Positions 44,083-52,505 of a stretch of 64,000 bases of DNA are shown in pieces (position 1 is the stretch's first letter; the number at the start of each line of letters is the position of its first letter). This DNA is from Planctomycetota bacterium (GTDB lineage: Bacteria; Planctomycetota; Planctomycetia; Pirellulales; UBA1268): assembly GCA_016872555.1 (NCBI GenBank), contig VGZO01000021.1, positions 1 to 64,000 of the forward strand. The letters run 5' to 3'. The position numbers and the translations under genes were made by a program. The notes under the pieces were generated by a model. It was not told the origin of the DNA. It saw only the letters and a program-made list of their open reading frames with translations, and made no database searches.

Positions 44083-45825
44083 ATGAACCGGCTGGCGACC
44101 GATCGCCCACCCGCCACGAGGCCGGAAGTGTCCCGAGCGCGTACGCGTGGTCCCGACAAGAAGTCTCCCGCGCCGGAGTCGCTGCCGCGTCCGCTGTGGC
44201 CGTCGGCGCGGGTCTGGGTGACGCTGGCCTCGCTGGCTGCCGCCGTGGCGCTGGTGCGGGCCGGTTGGCTGGAGACGCTGTTCGGCACGCTCATCGACGG
44301 CGCGGTCCGCAACATCATCACGCTGATCCTGTCGTTTTCCGGGCTCGTCGCCCTCGTCAGCTGGTTCCTCCGCGACAGCGGCCATCCGCGCCGCACGAAG
44401 TGGACGGTCGCCGGCATCCTCGCCGCCCTCGTCGCCGCGGCCGTCGCGACGCTCCGGATCGAGCGCGTGTCCGGGGATCTGGTCCCGGAATTCGCCTGGC
44501 GCTGGCAGCCCTCGCCCGACTTTCTCCTCGAGCGGAAGGGGGCGTCGCCGGCGCCGGCAGCCGCAGCGCCGGCCTGGGAGGCGACCGCCACCGACGTGCC
44601 CCGGTTCTTCGGCCCGGCCGGCACCGGCACGGTCGACGTGGCGCTCGACGCCGACTGGAAGGCGCGCCCTCCGCGCGAGGTGTGGCGGCGGCCGATCGGA
44701 GCGGGGTGGGGCAGCTTCGCCACCTGTTGCGACCATGCCGTGACCCTCGAGCAGCGTGGTCCCGAGGAAGTCGTTGCCTGCTACGCGCTGGCCGACGGCA
44801 GCGAGGAGTGGGTCGTTGCCGTCGAGGCGCGCCACCAGACGGTGCTCGGGGGCGTCGGGCCGCGGTCGACCCCCGCGATCCACGACGGCATCGTCTACAC
44901 CGCCGGGGCCACCGGCTGGCTTCACGCCATCGACGGCGCCACCGGGCGCGTCGTGTGGAAGAAGAACATCCTCGACGATCTCGGCATCGACCCCGAGGCC
45001 CACGCCCTGGCCGTCACCTGGGGACGGGCGGGATCGCCGCTGGTCGTCGACGACCTCGTCGTCGTGCCCGGGGGCGGACCGCGTGCCGACGGGCCGGTCT
45101 CGCTGGTCGCCTACGACCGTGCCGACGGCACGCGCCGCTGGACGGCGGGTGACCGGCAGGTCGGCTACGCCTCGCCGATCGTCGTCACGCTCGCCGGCCG
45201 GCGCCTGATCGTGTCGGGCAACGAGGCAGAGGTGGCGGGCTACGACCCTGCCGACGGGGCCACCGTCTGGCGCTGCGAATGGCCCGGCCACAGCAACTCC
45301 GACGCCAACTGTTCGCAGCCCGTGTTCCTCGACGACCGGCGCTTCCTCCTCTCCAAGGGCTACGGCCTCGGCGCGGCGCTGTTTCGCATCGCCACGGCCG
45401 ACACCGTGCCCTGGACGGTGGAGGAAGTCTGGCGCAACAACGGCCTGCTGAAGACCAAGTTCACCAGCACCGTGCTCCACGGCACTCATGTCTACGGCCT
45501 GTCCGACGGGATCCTCGAGTGCGTCGCCGTCGCCGACGGCCGCCGCGCCTGGAAGGGGGGCCGCTACGGGCAGGGGCAGGTGCTCCGCGCCGGCGACCTG
45601 CTCCTCGTCCAGGCGGAGTCGGGGGAGATCGTGGTCCTCGACGCCGACCCGACGGCCGCGCGGGTCCGTGCCCGGCTCGCGGCTCTCGACGGTCAGACCT
45701 GGAACAACCCCTGCCTCGCCGGCGAGCGGTTGCTCGTCCGTAATGCCGCCGAGGCGGCGTGCTTCATCGTGCCGTTGCGAGGTGCGGCCGAGGAGCGCGC
45801 CGCCGCCGTCCGGGACGGCCGATGA
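44083..45825 (+). CDS. Membrane-anchored PQQ-like beta-propeller protein
   Basis: 580 residues from ATG 44083, preceded by GGTTCCGGG. Three membrane segments occupy the N-terminal fifth (VWVTLASLAAAVALVRAGWL, NIITLILSFSGLVALVSWFL, WTVAGILAALVAAAVATLRI). The rest is an eight-bladed-type propeller with PQQ/BamB-like repeats: ADGSEEWVVAVEAR, GVGPRSTPAIHDGIVYTAGA, GWLHAIDGATGRVVWKKN, VGYASPIVVTLAGRRLIVSG. It probably faces the periplasm. Whether it binds PQQ is unclear, since planctomycetes have many such propellers used only as scaffolds. Its TGA overlaps the ATG of the following SDR gene by four bases. Confidence 0.83.
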   Translation: MNRLATDRPPATRPEVSRARTRGPDKKSPAPESLPRPLWPSARVWVTLASLAAAVALVRAGWLETLFGTLIDGAVRNIITLILSFSGLVALVSWFLRDSGHPRRTKWTVAGILAALVAAAVATLRIERVSGDLVPEFAWRWQPSPDFLLERKGASPAPAAAAPAWEATATDVPRFFGPAGTGTVDVALDADWKARPPREVWRRPIGAGWGSFATCCDHAVTLEQRGPEEVVACYALADGSEEWVVAVEARHQTVLGGVGPRSTPAIHDGIVYTAGATGWLHAIDGATGRVVWKKNILDDLGIDPEAHALAVTWGRAGSPLVVDDLVVVPGGGPRADGPVSLVAYDRADGTRRWTAGDRQVGYASPIVVTLAGRRLIVSGNEAEVAGYDPADGATVWRCEWPGHSNSDANCSQPVFLDDRRFLLSKGYGLGAALFRIATADTVPWTVEEVWRNNGLLKTKFTSTVLHGTHVYGLSDGILECVAVADGRRAWKGGRYGQGQVLRAGDLLLVQAESGEIVVLDADPTAARVRARLAALDGQTWNNPCLAGERLLVRNAAEAACFIVPLRGAAEERAAAVRDGR

Positions 45826-46586
45826 GCACCCCGGCCGCGCTCGCCGGTCGGACGGCGTTGGTGACCGGTTCCAGCCGCGGGATCGGCCGGGCCGTGGCGG
45901 TCGCGCTCGCCGCCGCCGGCGCCCGGGTCGCCGTCCACGGCCGCAGTGCTGCCGGCGCCGAGGCGACCGTCGCCGCACTTCCCGACCCGGCCCTCCATGC
46001 GGGCACGTTTCTCGCCGACCTCGCCCGTCCCGGCGCCGCCGACGGGCTCGTCGCGGAGGTCACGGCGGCACTGCCGGGGATCGACGTCGTCGTGGCGGTG
46101 GCGGGGGCCGACGTCCTCACCGGCGCGGCGGCGCAGTGGCCCTTTTCGCGCAAGCTCGAGGAGTTGCTCGCCGTCGACGTCGTCGCCACCGCCATGCTCG
46201 CGCGCGGGCTCGGCGCGTGGATGCGCGATCACCGTGGTGGGGCGATCGTGACGATCGGTTGGGACCAGGTGGAGGTCGGGATGGAGGGGGACAGTGGCGA
46301 ACTGTTCGCCCTGTCGAAGGGGGCGGTGATGGCGTTCACGCGGAGCCTCGCCCGGTCGTTGGCACCACAGGTGCGGGTCAACTGCGTGGCCCCGGGGTGG
46401 ATCCGGACGGCGTGGGGCGAGGGGGCGAGCGAGGCCTGGCAGCGCCGGGCGATGCGCGAGAGCGTGCTTGGCCGATGGGGCACGCCGGAAGACGTCGCCG
46501 CGGCGGTGGCCTGGCTGGCATCCGACGACGCGGCCTTCGTCACGGGGCAGGTCGTCCCGGTCAACGGTGGCTTCCGCCGCGCGTGA
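45822..46586 (+). CDS. Short-chain dehydrogenase/reductase-family protein with non-canonical active site
   Basis: 254 residues. The NAD(P) site is intact (ALVTGSSRGIGRAVAVALAA, TGxxxGIG at about 14-21). The catalytic positions differ: where classical SDRs have Ser after strand 5 there is IVTIGWDQVEVGMEGDSG, and the YxxxK motif reads FALSK (LFALSKGAVMAFTRSLARSL), so the catalytic Ser and Tyr are both replaced while Lys remains. The C-terminal part is normal (VRVNCVAPGWIRTAWGEG, WLASDDAAFVTGQVVPVNGG). It may be a pseudo-enzyme or catalyse a different reaction. It is translated from an ATG overlapping the PQQ-propeller stop. Confidence 0.85.
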   Translation: MSTPAALAGRTALVTGSSRGIGRAVAVALAAAGARVAVHGRSAAGAEATVAALPDPALHAGTFLADLARPGAADGLVAEVTAALPGIDVVVAVAGADVLTGAAAQWPFSRKLEELLAVDVVATAMLARGLGAWMRDHRGGAIVTIGWDQVEVGMEGDSGELFALSKGAVMAFTRSLARSLAPQVRVNCVAPGWIRTAWGEGASEAWQRRAMRESVLGRWGTPEDVAAAVAWLASDDAAFVTGQVVPVNGGFRRA

Positions 46587-46622
46587 GAGGGGAAGCAAGC
46601 CCGCGGGCGTGATAGCGAAAAT

Positions 46623-46670
46623 GCCCCGGCCTGGGCGAGCGAGGCGGTAGCCCGCCCAGGCCGTTGGGGC
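46623..46670. terminator. Strong bidirectional hairpin between SDR and amt genes
   Basis: GCCCCGGCCTGGGCG (46623-46637) pairs with CGCCCAGGCC-GTT-GGGGC (46653-46670), a 15-bp stem interrupted only by a 3-nt bulge. It lies in the convergent gap between the SDR gene and the ammonium transporter gene and should stop transcription from both sides. Confidence 0.65.
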
Positions 46671-46728
46671 ACCCTTCTGGTTTGTCAGGCCGCGGCGGAC
46701 CGGCCAGCTTGGTTCGTCCGGGCCGGGA

Positions 46729-48279
46729 TCACTCGGCGCGGGTGAGGACGAAGCCGTGGTAGGCCTCGTTGCCATGCTCGCCGATGTCGAGCCCCTCGAT
46801 CTCCTCCTGCGGCGACACACGCAAACCGACGACTGCCTTGAGGATCAGCCAGCAGATCGCCGACACCGGGACCACGTAGGCGCCCACGAGGAGGATGCCC
46901 ACGATCTGGGCCACGAGCTGCTTGGTGCCTCCCCCGAAGAACAGTCCCGCGTACGGGCCGCCGGCGGCCGCGCTGCCGAACGGTCCGGTGAGGACGGTGG
47001 TCGACAGGTCGGTCGTCGTGAACAGTCCGACGCACAGCGTGCCGAAGATTCCGTTGACGAGGTGCACGCTCGTCGCCCCGACGGGATCGTCGACCCGGGC
47101 CCGGTCGAAGGCCAGCACGGCGAACACGACGAGCACGCCGGCGATCGCGCCGATGATCGCCGAGCAGGTCACGTTGGTGAACGCGGCCGGAGCCGTGATC
47201 GCCACCAACCCCGCGAGGCAGCCGTTGAGCGTCATGCCGATGTCAGGCTTGCCGAGGAGGAGCCACGCGGCGATCGTCGCGGTCAGCGTCGCGGCCGCGG
47301 CGGCCGTGTTGGTGTTGACGGCCACCTGGCTGGCGAGGGCACCGCCGTCGGCGGCCACGCTCATCGTGCTGCCGGGATTGAACCCGAACCACCCGAACCA
47401 CAGCACCAGGCAGCCGATGAAAGCGGCGGTCATGTTGTGGCCGGGGATCGCCCGCGGCCTTCCGTCGGACCCATATTTGCCGATCCGGGGGCCGAGGACG
47501 ATCGCTCCGGTGAGAGCCGCCCAGCCGCCGACGGAATGGACGACGGTCGAGCCGGCGAAGTCCCAGAAGTTCCACTCCTTGGCGAGGTAGCCGAAACCCC
47601 AGATCCAGTGGCCGGTGACGGGATAGATCACCAGCGCCATCAGGAAGCTGAAGAGGATGAACGCGTGGTACTTGATCCGCTCGGCGACCGCCCCCGAGAC
47701 GATCGTCGCCGCCGTCCCGGCGAACACGAGCTGGAAGAAGAACTTCGTCCACAGCGGCACGTTCGCCCAGCTGATCGCCGAGTAGACGCCCTTGTACTGG
47801 TCGCCCATCGCCGGGGAGTTGTCGGCACCCCCGACCATGAACGACCCTGAGTTGCCGTAGAACGCGCCGTCACCGCTGCCGAACATCACGTCCCAGCCGA
47901 ACAGCCAGAAGGCGATCGCCGTCGCCGCGAAGACGATGAAGTTCTTCGAGAGGATGTTGACGCAGTTCTTGGCGCGGGCGAAGCCCGACTCGACGCAGCC
48001 GAACCCGAGGTTCATGAAGAACACGAGCATGCTGCAGATCAGCACCCAGACGGTGTCGGCAGCCATCCACAGCTTGGGCACCATCTCGTCGATCGACGGT
48101 GACTGAGGGGCAGTGGCCGCGGCCGCCGGAGCGTCGGCCAGCGCCGCGTCCTGGGCGAACGACACACCTCCCAGGGCCACGACCAGGGCCGCGACCATCA
48201 CCGGGAGACACCAGCGCGTCGCCTCTCGGGCACCACGAACCCACGGGCCCGCAGCGCGGGCCGACTTCGAGCAATCCAT
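46729..48279 (-). CDS. amt: Ammonium transporter (Amt family)
   Basis: 516 residues with an N-terminal signal sequence (LPVMVAALVVALGGVSFAQD) and eleven expected membrane helices. Family motifs: VLICSMLVFFMNLGFGCVESGFARAKN, VVHSVGGWAALTGAIVLGPR, VLWFGWFGFNPGSTMSVA, NGCLAGLVAITAPAAFTN and SVHLVNGIFGTLCVGLF. It forms trimers that conduct ammonium into the cell. GAGG lies five bases before the ATG. No glnK/P-II gene is adjacent, which is unusual for amt. Transcription is probably sigma-54 dependent (promoter at 48380-48395), meaning induction under nitrogen limitation. Confidence 0.93.
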   Translation of the reverse strand: MDCSKSARAAGPWVRGAREATRWCLPVMVAALVVALGGVSFAQDAALADAPAAAATAPQSPSIDEMVPKLWMAADTVWVLICSMLVFFMNLGFGCVESGFARAKNCVNILSKNFIVFAATAIAFWLFGWDVMFGSGDGAFYGNSGSFMVGGADNSPAMGDQYKGVYSAISWANVPLWTKFFFQLVFAGTAATIVSGAVAERIKYHAFILFSFLMALVIYPVTGHWIWGFGYLAKEWNFWDFAGSTVVHSVGGWAALTGAIVLGPRIGKYGSDGRPRAIPGHNMTAAFIGCLVLWFGWFGFNPGSTMSVAADGGALASQVAVNTNTAAAAATLTATIAAWLLLGKPDIGMTLNGCLAGLVAITAPAAFTNVTCSAIIGAIAGVLVVFAVLAFDRARVDDPVGATSVHLVNGIFGTLCVGLFTTTDLSTTVLTGPFGSAAAGGPYAGLFFGGGTKQLVAQIVGILLVGAYVVPVSAICWLILKAVVGLRVSPQEEIEGLDIGEHGNEAYHGFVLTRAE

Positions 48280-48379
48280 GTCCGCCTCATGACCAGAAAG
48301 TCACCGGCGCGATCCGTGCGCCATCCGCCTCTCGTCCCCCGGCCTCATGCCCGAGGACTCTTCCGCCGGCCGCGAGAAT

Positions 48380-48395
48380 TGCAAACCGCGTGCCA
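48380..48395 (-). promoter_or_regulatory. Sigma-54 (-24/-12) promoter of amt
   Basis: On the minus strand the sequence reads TGGCACGCGGTTTGCA, exactly the RpoN consensus TGGCAC-N5-TTGCA with the invariant GG and GC 12 bp apart. It lies about 100 bp upstream of the amt ATG. Nitrogen-regulated amt genes commonly use RpoN, which supports the call. Confidence 0.8.
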
Positions 48396-48518
48396 GCGAT
48401 CCCGGCAGCAGCCTCGGGCGATCGCGAACGGGTCCTGAAAACCGGCTGAAATCGCGGAAAAACGATGATCGCGGGTGGTCCGACGGCGATCGTGCCCGGG
48501 CTGAGGCGTTGGCTGACT

Positions 48519-48539
48519 GTCACCGGTTCGCCCGGTGAC
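48519..48539. promoter_or_regulatory. Inverted repeat upstream of the sigma-54 promoter; candidate activator site
   Basis: GTCACCGG (48519-48526), spacer TTCGC, CCGGTGAC (48532-48539). The perfect dyad sits about 140 bp upstream of the -12 element, the usual distance for an enhancer-binding protein such as NtrC. It does not match the E. coli NtrC box, so the protein is unknown. It could alternatively be a 3' hairpin for the pabA transcript. Confidence 0.45.
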
Positions 48540-48601
48540 TGCGCACCTCCTGCCGCATTCCTGGGCGACTGGGCGGTTTTCGTCCTGGTTCGCGGCGTCT
48601 T

Positions 48602-49273
48602 TCAGAACGTGACGACTGCACCCGGGGGAAGCGGATCGGCAGCGCCGGTTCCCGGTCCGGGGCCCTGCCAGCGCTCGAGCGCCGCGATGTCGGCCTGCCA
48701 CGGGATCCCGGCAAGGTCGAGGAAGTTGGCCAGCAGCCGGAAGCCGTGGCGGGTGAGGATCGACTCGGGGTGGAACTGCACGCCATACAGCCGGTCGGCG
48801 GCGTGGGCCAGTGCCATCACGGTGCCGTCGGGGGTCCGTGCGGTGACGGCGAGGCCGGCCGGCAGCGTGCGGTCCTCGACCACGAGCGAGTGGTAGCGGC
48901 AGGCGGCCATCGGGTCGGGGATTCCCGCGAACAGGTCGGTGCCGTCGTGGTGGATCGGGCTCGTGCGCCCGTGGACCGGCTCGTCGGCCCGGACCACGCG
49001 GCCGCCGAGGGCGGCGGCGATCGCCTGGTGGCCGAGGCAGACGCCGAGCATCGGCACGCGGCCGCGGAGCGTGCGGATCGCCTCCAGCGAGCAGCCGGCC
49101 TCGGCCGGCGTGCAGGGGCCAGGCGAGATCACGAGCGCCTCGGGGGCGAGCCGCTCGAGCGCGGCGACGGCCGTGCCGTGGGCGGGCACGACCCGCACCG
49201 CGACGCCGAGGAGGTGCAGGCAGCGCGCGAGGTTGAACACGAAGCTGTCACGGTTGTCGAGGACGACGATCAT
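48602..49273 (-). CDS. pabA: Glutamine amidotransferase subunit of aminodeoxychorismate/anthranilate synthase
   Basis: 223 residues, typical for PabA/TrpG. The class I triad is visible: MLGVCLGHQAIAAALGG (Cys about 80) and YGVQFHPESILT (His and Glu about 172-174); the oxyanion loop ISPGPCTPAEAG is present. It supplies ammonia from glutamine to its partner encoded just upstream. Its ATG overlaps the TGA of the pabB-type gene. PabA and TrpG cannot be told apart alone; the DHPS-like neighbour favours p-aminobenzoate synthesis, which here may feed tetrahydromethanopterin as well as folate. Confidence 0.85.
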   Translation of the reverse strand: MIVVLDNRDSFVFNLARCLHLLGVAVRVVPAHGTAVAALERLAPEALVISPGPCTPAEAGCSLEAIRTLRGRVPMLGVCLGHQAIAAALGGRVVRADEPVHGRTSPIHHDGTDLFAGIPDPMAACRYHSLVVEDRTLPAGLAVTARTPDGTVMALAHAADRLYGVQFHPESILTRHGFRLLANFLDLAGIPWQADIAALERWQGPGPGTGAADPLPPGAVVTF

Positions 49274-50793
49274 GCGGGGCGCTCCCCGGGCCGGTCGCCG
49301 GCGATGCCGAGGGCCGACAACACACGGAGGATCCCTTCCGCCTTGTGGAGCGTCTCGGCGTGTTCGGCGGCCGGGTCGCTCCGCGCCGTGATCCCGCCGC
49401 CGACGGAGAACTCGAGCGAACCGGCGCGGGCCACGAGGGTGCGGATGAGGAGGTTGAAATCGGCGCGGCCGTCGAAGCCGACGTAGCCGATCGAGCCGCA
49501 GTAGCAGCCGCGTGCCGTGCCCTCGAGGGCGGAGATGATCTCGCACGCCCGGTGCTTGGGCGCGCCGGTCACGCTCCCCCCCGGCACGGCGGCGCGGAGG
49601 GCGTCGAGCGCGGTCGCCCCGGGGCGGAGCCGTCCGGCGACGATCGACACCAGGTGCTGCACGCAGGCGTAGCGCTCGAGGCGGCACAGCGCCTCGACGC
49701 GGACGCTCTCGGGGGTGCACTCGCGCGACAGGTCGTTGCGCACCAGGTCGACGATCATCACGTTCTCGGCCCGGTCCTTGGCGCTGGCGGCGAGGTCGTC
49801 GCCGGCGAACAGATCGGCCTCGGGGCTGTCGATCACCCGCCGCGTCCCCTTGATCGGGTGCATCCGCACGATCCCGCCCCGCACCTGGAGGAACCGCTCC
49901 GGCGACATGCTCGCCACCTGGAGGCCGTCGAGCTCGAGCGAGGCGGCGAACGGTGCCGGATTCCCCCCCCGCGCGGCGCAGGCCAGCCGCGTCGGATCGA
50001 CGTGCGTCGCCACCGCGAGGCGCTGGGCGAGGTTGACCTGGAAGATGTCGCCGGCGCGGACCAGCTCGATCGCCTCCTCGACCATTCCCCGGTAGGCCGC
50101 CGCGGTGTGGCTGGCATGGACCGCCGGGAACGACGGCAGGGGATGGCCGGCGACGGCCGCTGCGGTCGGGCCGTCGGCCGCGCGCCCCGGCGGCTGCGTG
50201 CCGAGCGCCGCCAGCAGACGGTCGAGCCGCTCCTCGGCGCGCGCCCGGCGCGCGACCGGGCCCCGCGCGGGCACTCCCTGCGAGATCGCCCAGGCCCGGC
50301 CGAGGTCATGGTCGAACGCGAACACCACGTCGTAGCTGGCCAGCGACACCAGCGGCACGTCGTCCTGCCCCGGCGGCAGCGGCAGCCCCTGGAGCGCCAG
50401 GCCGAAGTCGTAGGCGAGCAGCCCAGCCAGACCTCCCTGAAAGGCCGGCAGGCCGGGGATCGTCTCGGTGCGGAGGTCGGCGAGCACGGCCGCCGCCGTG
50501 GCCAGTGCGGCTTGGGCGGCGGCGGGAGTCGCCTCGGTGCGCGGCAGCGTCACGACGTGGATCGGGTCGAAGGCGACGAACGACGCCTGCCCGAGGCGCG
50601 GCGGGGGCTGCTCGGTGCGAACGGTGGCGGGCGGGTCGACGCGCGCCGAATCGAGCCACAGCCGGTGCGGCTGACCGGCGCCGAGGACGAACAGATCCTC
50701 CGCCGAGCAGCCGGGATCCAATTCGGCGACCACGGCGCCGGACGACGTCGACCAGCGCCGGACGATTCGGGGAGCGGAGGGAAGGGGGATCAC
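49270..50793 (-). CDS. pabB: Aminodeoxychorismate synthase component I
   Basis: 507 residues starting at a GTG that overlaps the stop of the DHPS-like gene (GTGA). The chorismate-binding domain is complete: ELVRAGDIFQVNLAQRLAVA, MHPIKGTRRVIDSPEADLFA (PIKGT, where anthranilate synthases have PIAGT), AENVMIVDLVRNDLSRECTP, AVPGGSVTGAPKHRACEIIS and GCYCGSIGYVGFDGRADFNL. It converts chorismate to 4-amino-4-deoxychorismate with ammonia from PabA. The Lys in PIKGT supports PabB rather than TrpE. It is the central gene of a three-gene translationally coupled unit for the pterin-carrier pathway. Confidence 0.87.
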   Translation of the reverse strand: MIPLPSAPRIVRRWSTSSGAVVAELDPGCSAEDLFVLGAGQPHRLWLDSARVDPPATVRTEQPPPRLGQASFVAFDPIHVVTLPRTEATPAAAQAALATAAAVLADLRTETIPGLPAFQGGLAGLLAYDFGLALQGLPLPPGQDDVPLVSLASYDVVFAFDHDLGRAWAISQGVPARGPVARRARAEERLDRLLAALGTQPPGRAADGPTAAAVAGHPLPSFPAVHASHTAAAYRGMVEEAIELVRAGDIFQVNLAQRLAVATHVDPTRLACAARGGNPAPFAASLELDGLQVASMSPERFLQVRGGIVRMHPIKGTRRVIDSPEADLFAGDDLAASAKDRAENVMIVDLVRNDLSRECTPESVRVEALCRLERYACVQHLVSIVAGRLRPGATALDALRAAVPGGSVTGAPKHRACEIISALEGTARGCYCGSIGYVGFDGRADFNLLIRTLVARAGSLEFSVGGGITARSDPAAEHAETLHKAEGILRVLSALGIAGDRPGERPA

Positions 50794-52271
50794 GTCGCCT
50801 CGACCGGGGGCGAGGGTGTCGGGTCGGCCGGCCGGGGATCGGCGGTCGCTGCCGCGGCGCTGACGGCAGCAGCGGCGGCCCGTGCCGCGGCGCGCGACGG
50901 CCCGTGGCCGATCTCGGCGCGCGTCAGATGGCCCCACTCGAGCGCCTGGTCCTGACGGTAGTCCTTGCCGAGCGTGAGCGCGGTGACCGCCTTGGCCATC
51001 TCGTAGCCGAGGTAGAAGGCGTGCGACGGATCGACGTCGGTCCGCCCCGCGGCCGAGAGCCGCTCGAACAGCGCGAAGGGATCGCGGTCGGCGAGGTGCA
51101 GCCCCGCGCCGACGAGGTGGATCGCGTCGCGCTCGGCGAAGATCCGGAAGTTGGGATCGCGGATGTCGGCGGCGAGGCGGTCGAGGACCTCGTCGCCGTG
51201 CGCCTGCGGCCGCCCCGAGCGGAGCACCACCAGCCCCGGCTCGACGTGCTTGGGGAGCGTGCGCCGCGTGACCGCGTGGTGGACGAGCCGCCGGCCGAGA
51301 TCGCACTCGCGCACGCTCGACCGCGCCCAGTGGATCACCTCGGTGGTCAGCACCGAGCCGATCCCGACCTCCGCGCAGAAGCCCAGCAGGAGGACATTGA
51401 TCCCGGCCGAGTCGACGTCGGTCAGCTCGGTGAGGTTGCCGATCCCGACCATCAGCGCGGCCTCGGGGCGGCGGCGGCGCAGCTCGAGGGCCCGGCCGAG
51501 CGACGCCGCGAACCCGAAGCCGATCGGCTCGAGGACCGGGTCGAGGCGGAAACGCACCCCGCGGCGCTCGAGGAAGTCGGCGGTGTCGAGGAGGCTGCCG
51601 AGATCGTCGGGAACGTCGGGGATCGCCACCACCTCGCAGCCCCAGTCGGCGGCGGCCGCGGCGTTGGCGGAATTGACGCTCAGCACCAGTTCCGCGCCGG
51701 CGGCCGCGGCGGCGCCGACCTCGGCGGGGTCGAAGCTGTCGATCGAGACCCGCAGCCCCTCGGCGACGAGCATCCGCACCGCGTCGCCGACGCCCGTCCA
51801 GGTCGAGCCGGGGTCGCAGCCGACGTCAATCAGGTCGGCGCCGTCGGCGGCCAGCCGCCGCGCCGTGGCGAGCAGCTCGGCGCGGGACAGGCGCGGGGCG
51901 TGGTTGATCTCGGCGAGGATCTCGATCGCGTGGGCGCCGTAGCCGTCGCGGTCGGTGCGCGCCTGGCCGAACCACTCGTCGAGCCGGCGGAGGTCGGCCG
52001 GGCCGCGCTCCACGGGGACACCGGCCGCCGCGGCGACGACGTCGAGCGGCCCCGACACCGAGCCGGGGAGGACGACGCGATCGGTGCCCGGCGGCACGGC
52101 CAGCCGCCGGGCGATCCACGGGGTCGTCATCAACGCCGCGACGGTGATGTTGAGCACGTCGACGCTGTAATCGAACCCCACACGCGGCCCGAGGTCGGCC
52201 AGCACGCGTTGCAGCGACGGTTCCGCCAGCCGGCCGGTGACGAAATGGATGCGTTCGCGGGAAGCGGTCAC
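50790..52271 (-). CDS. Dihydropteroate synthase-like protein of the tetrahydromethanopterin type
   Basis: 493 residues, far longer than bacterial FolP (about 280). The start is a GTG at 52271; ERIHFVTGRLAEPSLQRVL follows as in long archaeal-type homologues. The N-terminal region (about 1-125) has a module I recall as DUF6513; the TIM-barrel DHPS part (about 125-330) shows EILAEINHAPRLSRAELLAT, AADGADLIDVGCDPGSTWTG and LRVSIDSFDPAEVGAAAAAG. The C-terminal part (YLGYEMAKAVTALTLGKDYRQ) matches the extra domain seen in methylotroph and methanogen homologues. It probably joins a pterin to a ribofuranosyl-aminobenzene unit rather than to p-aminobenzoate. Coupled to pabB by a GTGA overlap and divergent from the DUF447 and mptG genes. 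Confidence 0.75.
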   Translation of the reverse strand: MTASRERIHFVTGRLAEPSLQRVLADLGPRVGFDYSVDVLNITVAALMTTPWIARRLAVPPGTDRVVLPGSVSGPLDVVAAAAGVPVERGPADLRRLDEWFGQARTDRDGYGAHAIEILAEINHAPRLSRAELLATARRLAADGADLIDVGCDPGSTWTGVGDAVRMLVAEGLRVSIDSFDPAEVGAAAAAGAELVLSVNSANAAAAADWGCEVVAIPDVPDDLGSLLDTADFLERRGVRFRLDPVLEPIGFGFAASLGRALELRRRRPEAALMVGIGNLTELTDVDSAGINVLLLGFCAEVGIGSVLTTEVIHWARSSVRECDLGRRLVHHAVTRRTLPKHVEPGLVVLRSGRPQAHGDEVLDRLAADIRDPNFRIFAERDAIHLVGAGLHLADRDPFALFERLSAAGRTDVDPSHAFYLGYEMAKAVTALTLGKDYRQDQALEWGHLTRAEIGHGPSRAAARAAAAAVSAAAATADPRPADPTPSPPVEAT

Positions 52272-52311
52272 GGCGGCGGTCCGACGACGGGAAAACCCTC
52301 ATGTATTCTAT

Positions 52312-52430
52312 CTGTCGGTGGACAAAGCCCTCCGTGGCCTTTGTCCACTGTGGCGACCGCGGGAAACGCCGAGGGTTTCCCGGGTCGCCGTCGGCCGCAT
52401 CCGGCGGCCGATTCCCTGGGCCACCGCCTG
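52312..52430 (-). repeat. Copy C of the 118-119 bp hairpin repeat
   Basis: Read on the minus strand it begins CAGGCGGTGGCCCAGG and ends GCTTTGTCCACCGACAG, with the shared central hairpins. It sits in the divergent gap between the DHPS-like and DUF447 genes, so here the element occupies a promoter region rather than a 3' end. Its first 20 bases are the least like the other copies, yet overall length is conserved. Confidence 0.85.
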
Positions 52431-52505
52431 CCAGCTTCCGGTGGACGAATCCTCTTCCCCGAACCCGCCTCCCCGCCCCCGCGGGCGCGTTGCGTCTGCC
52501 ATCGC

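Larger units (their letters stand above)
48280..48601. other. Intergenic control region of amt
   Basis: No gene is supported in these 322 bases. They hold the sigma-54 promoter and the inverted repeat described separately, between the amt start and the 3' end of pabA. Confidence 0.6.

Noticed and set aside
49270-50793. Anthranilate synthase (trpE) identity
   Set aside because: The chorismate-binding motif reads PIKGT rather than PIAGT, and the neighbours are DHPS-like and pterin-carrier genes, not trp genes.
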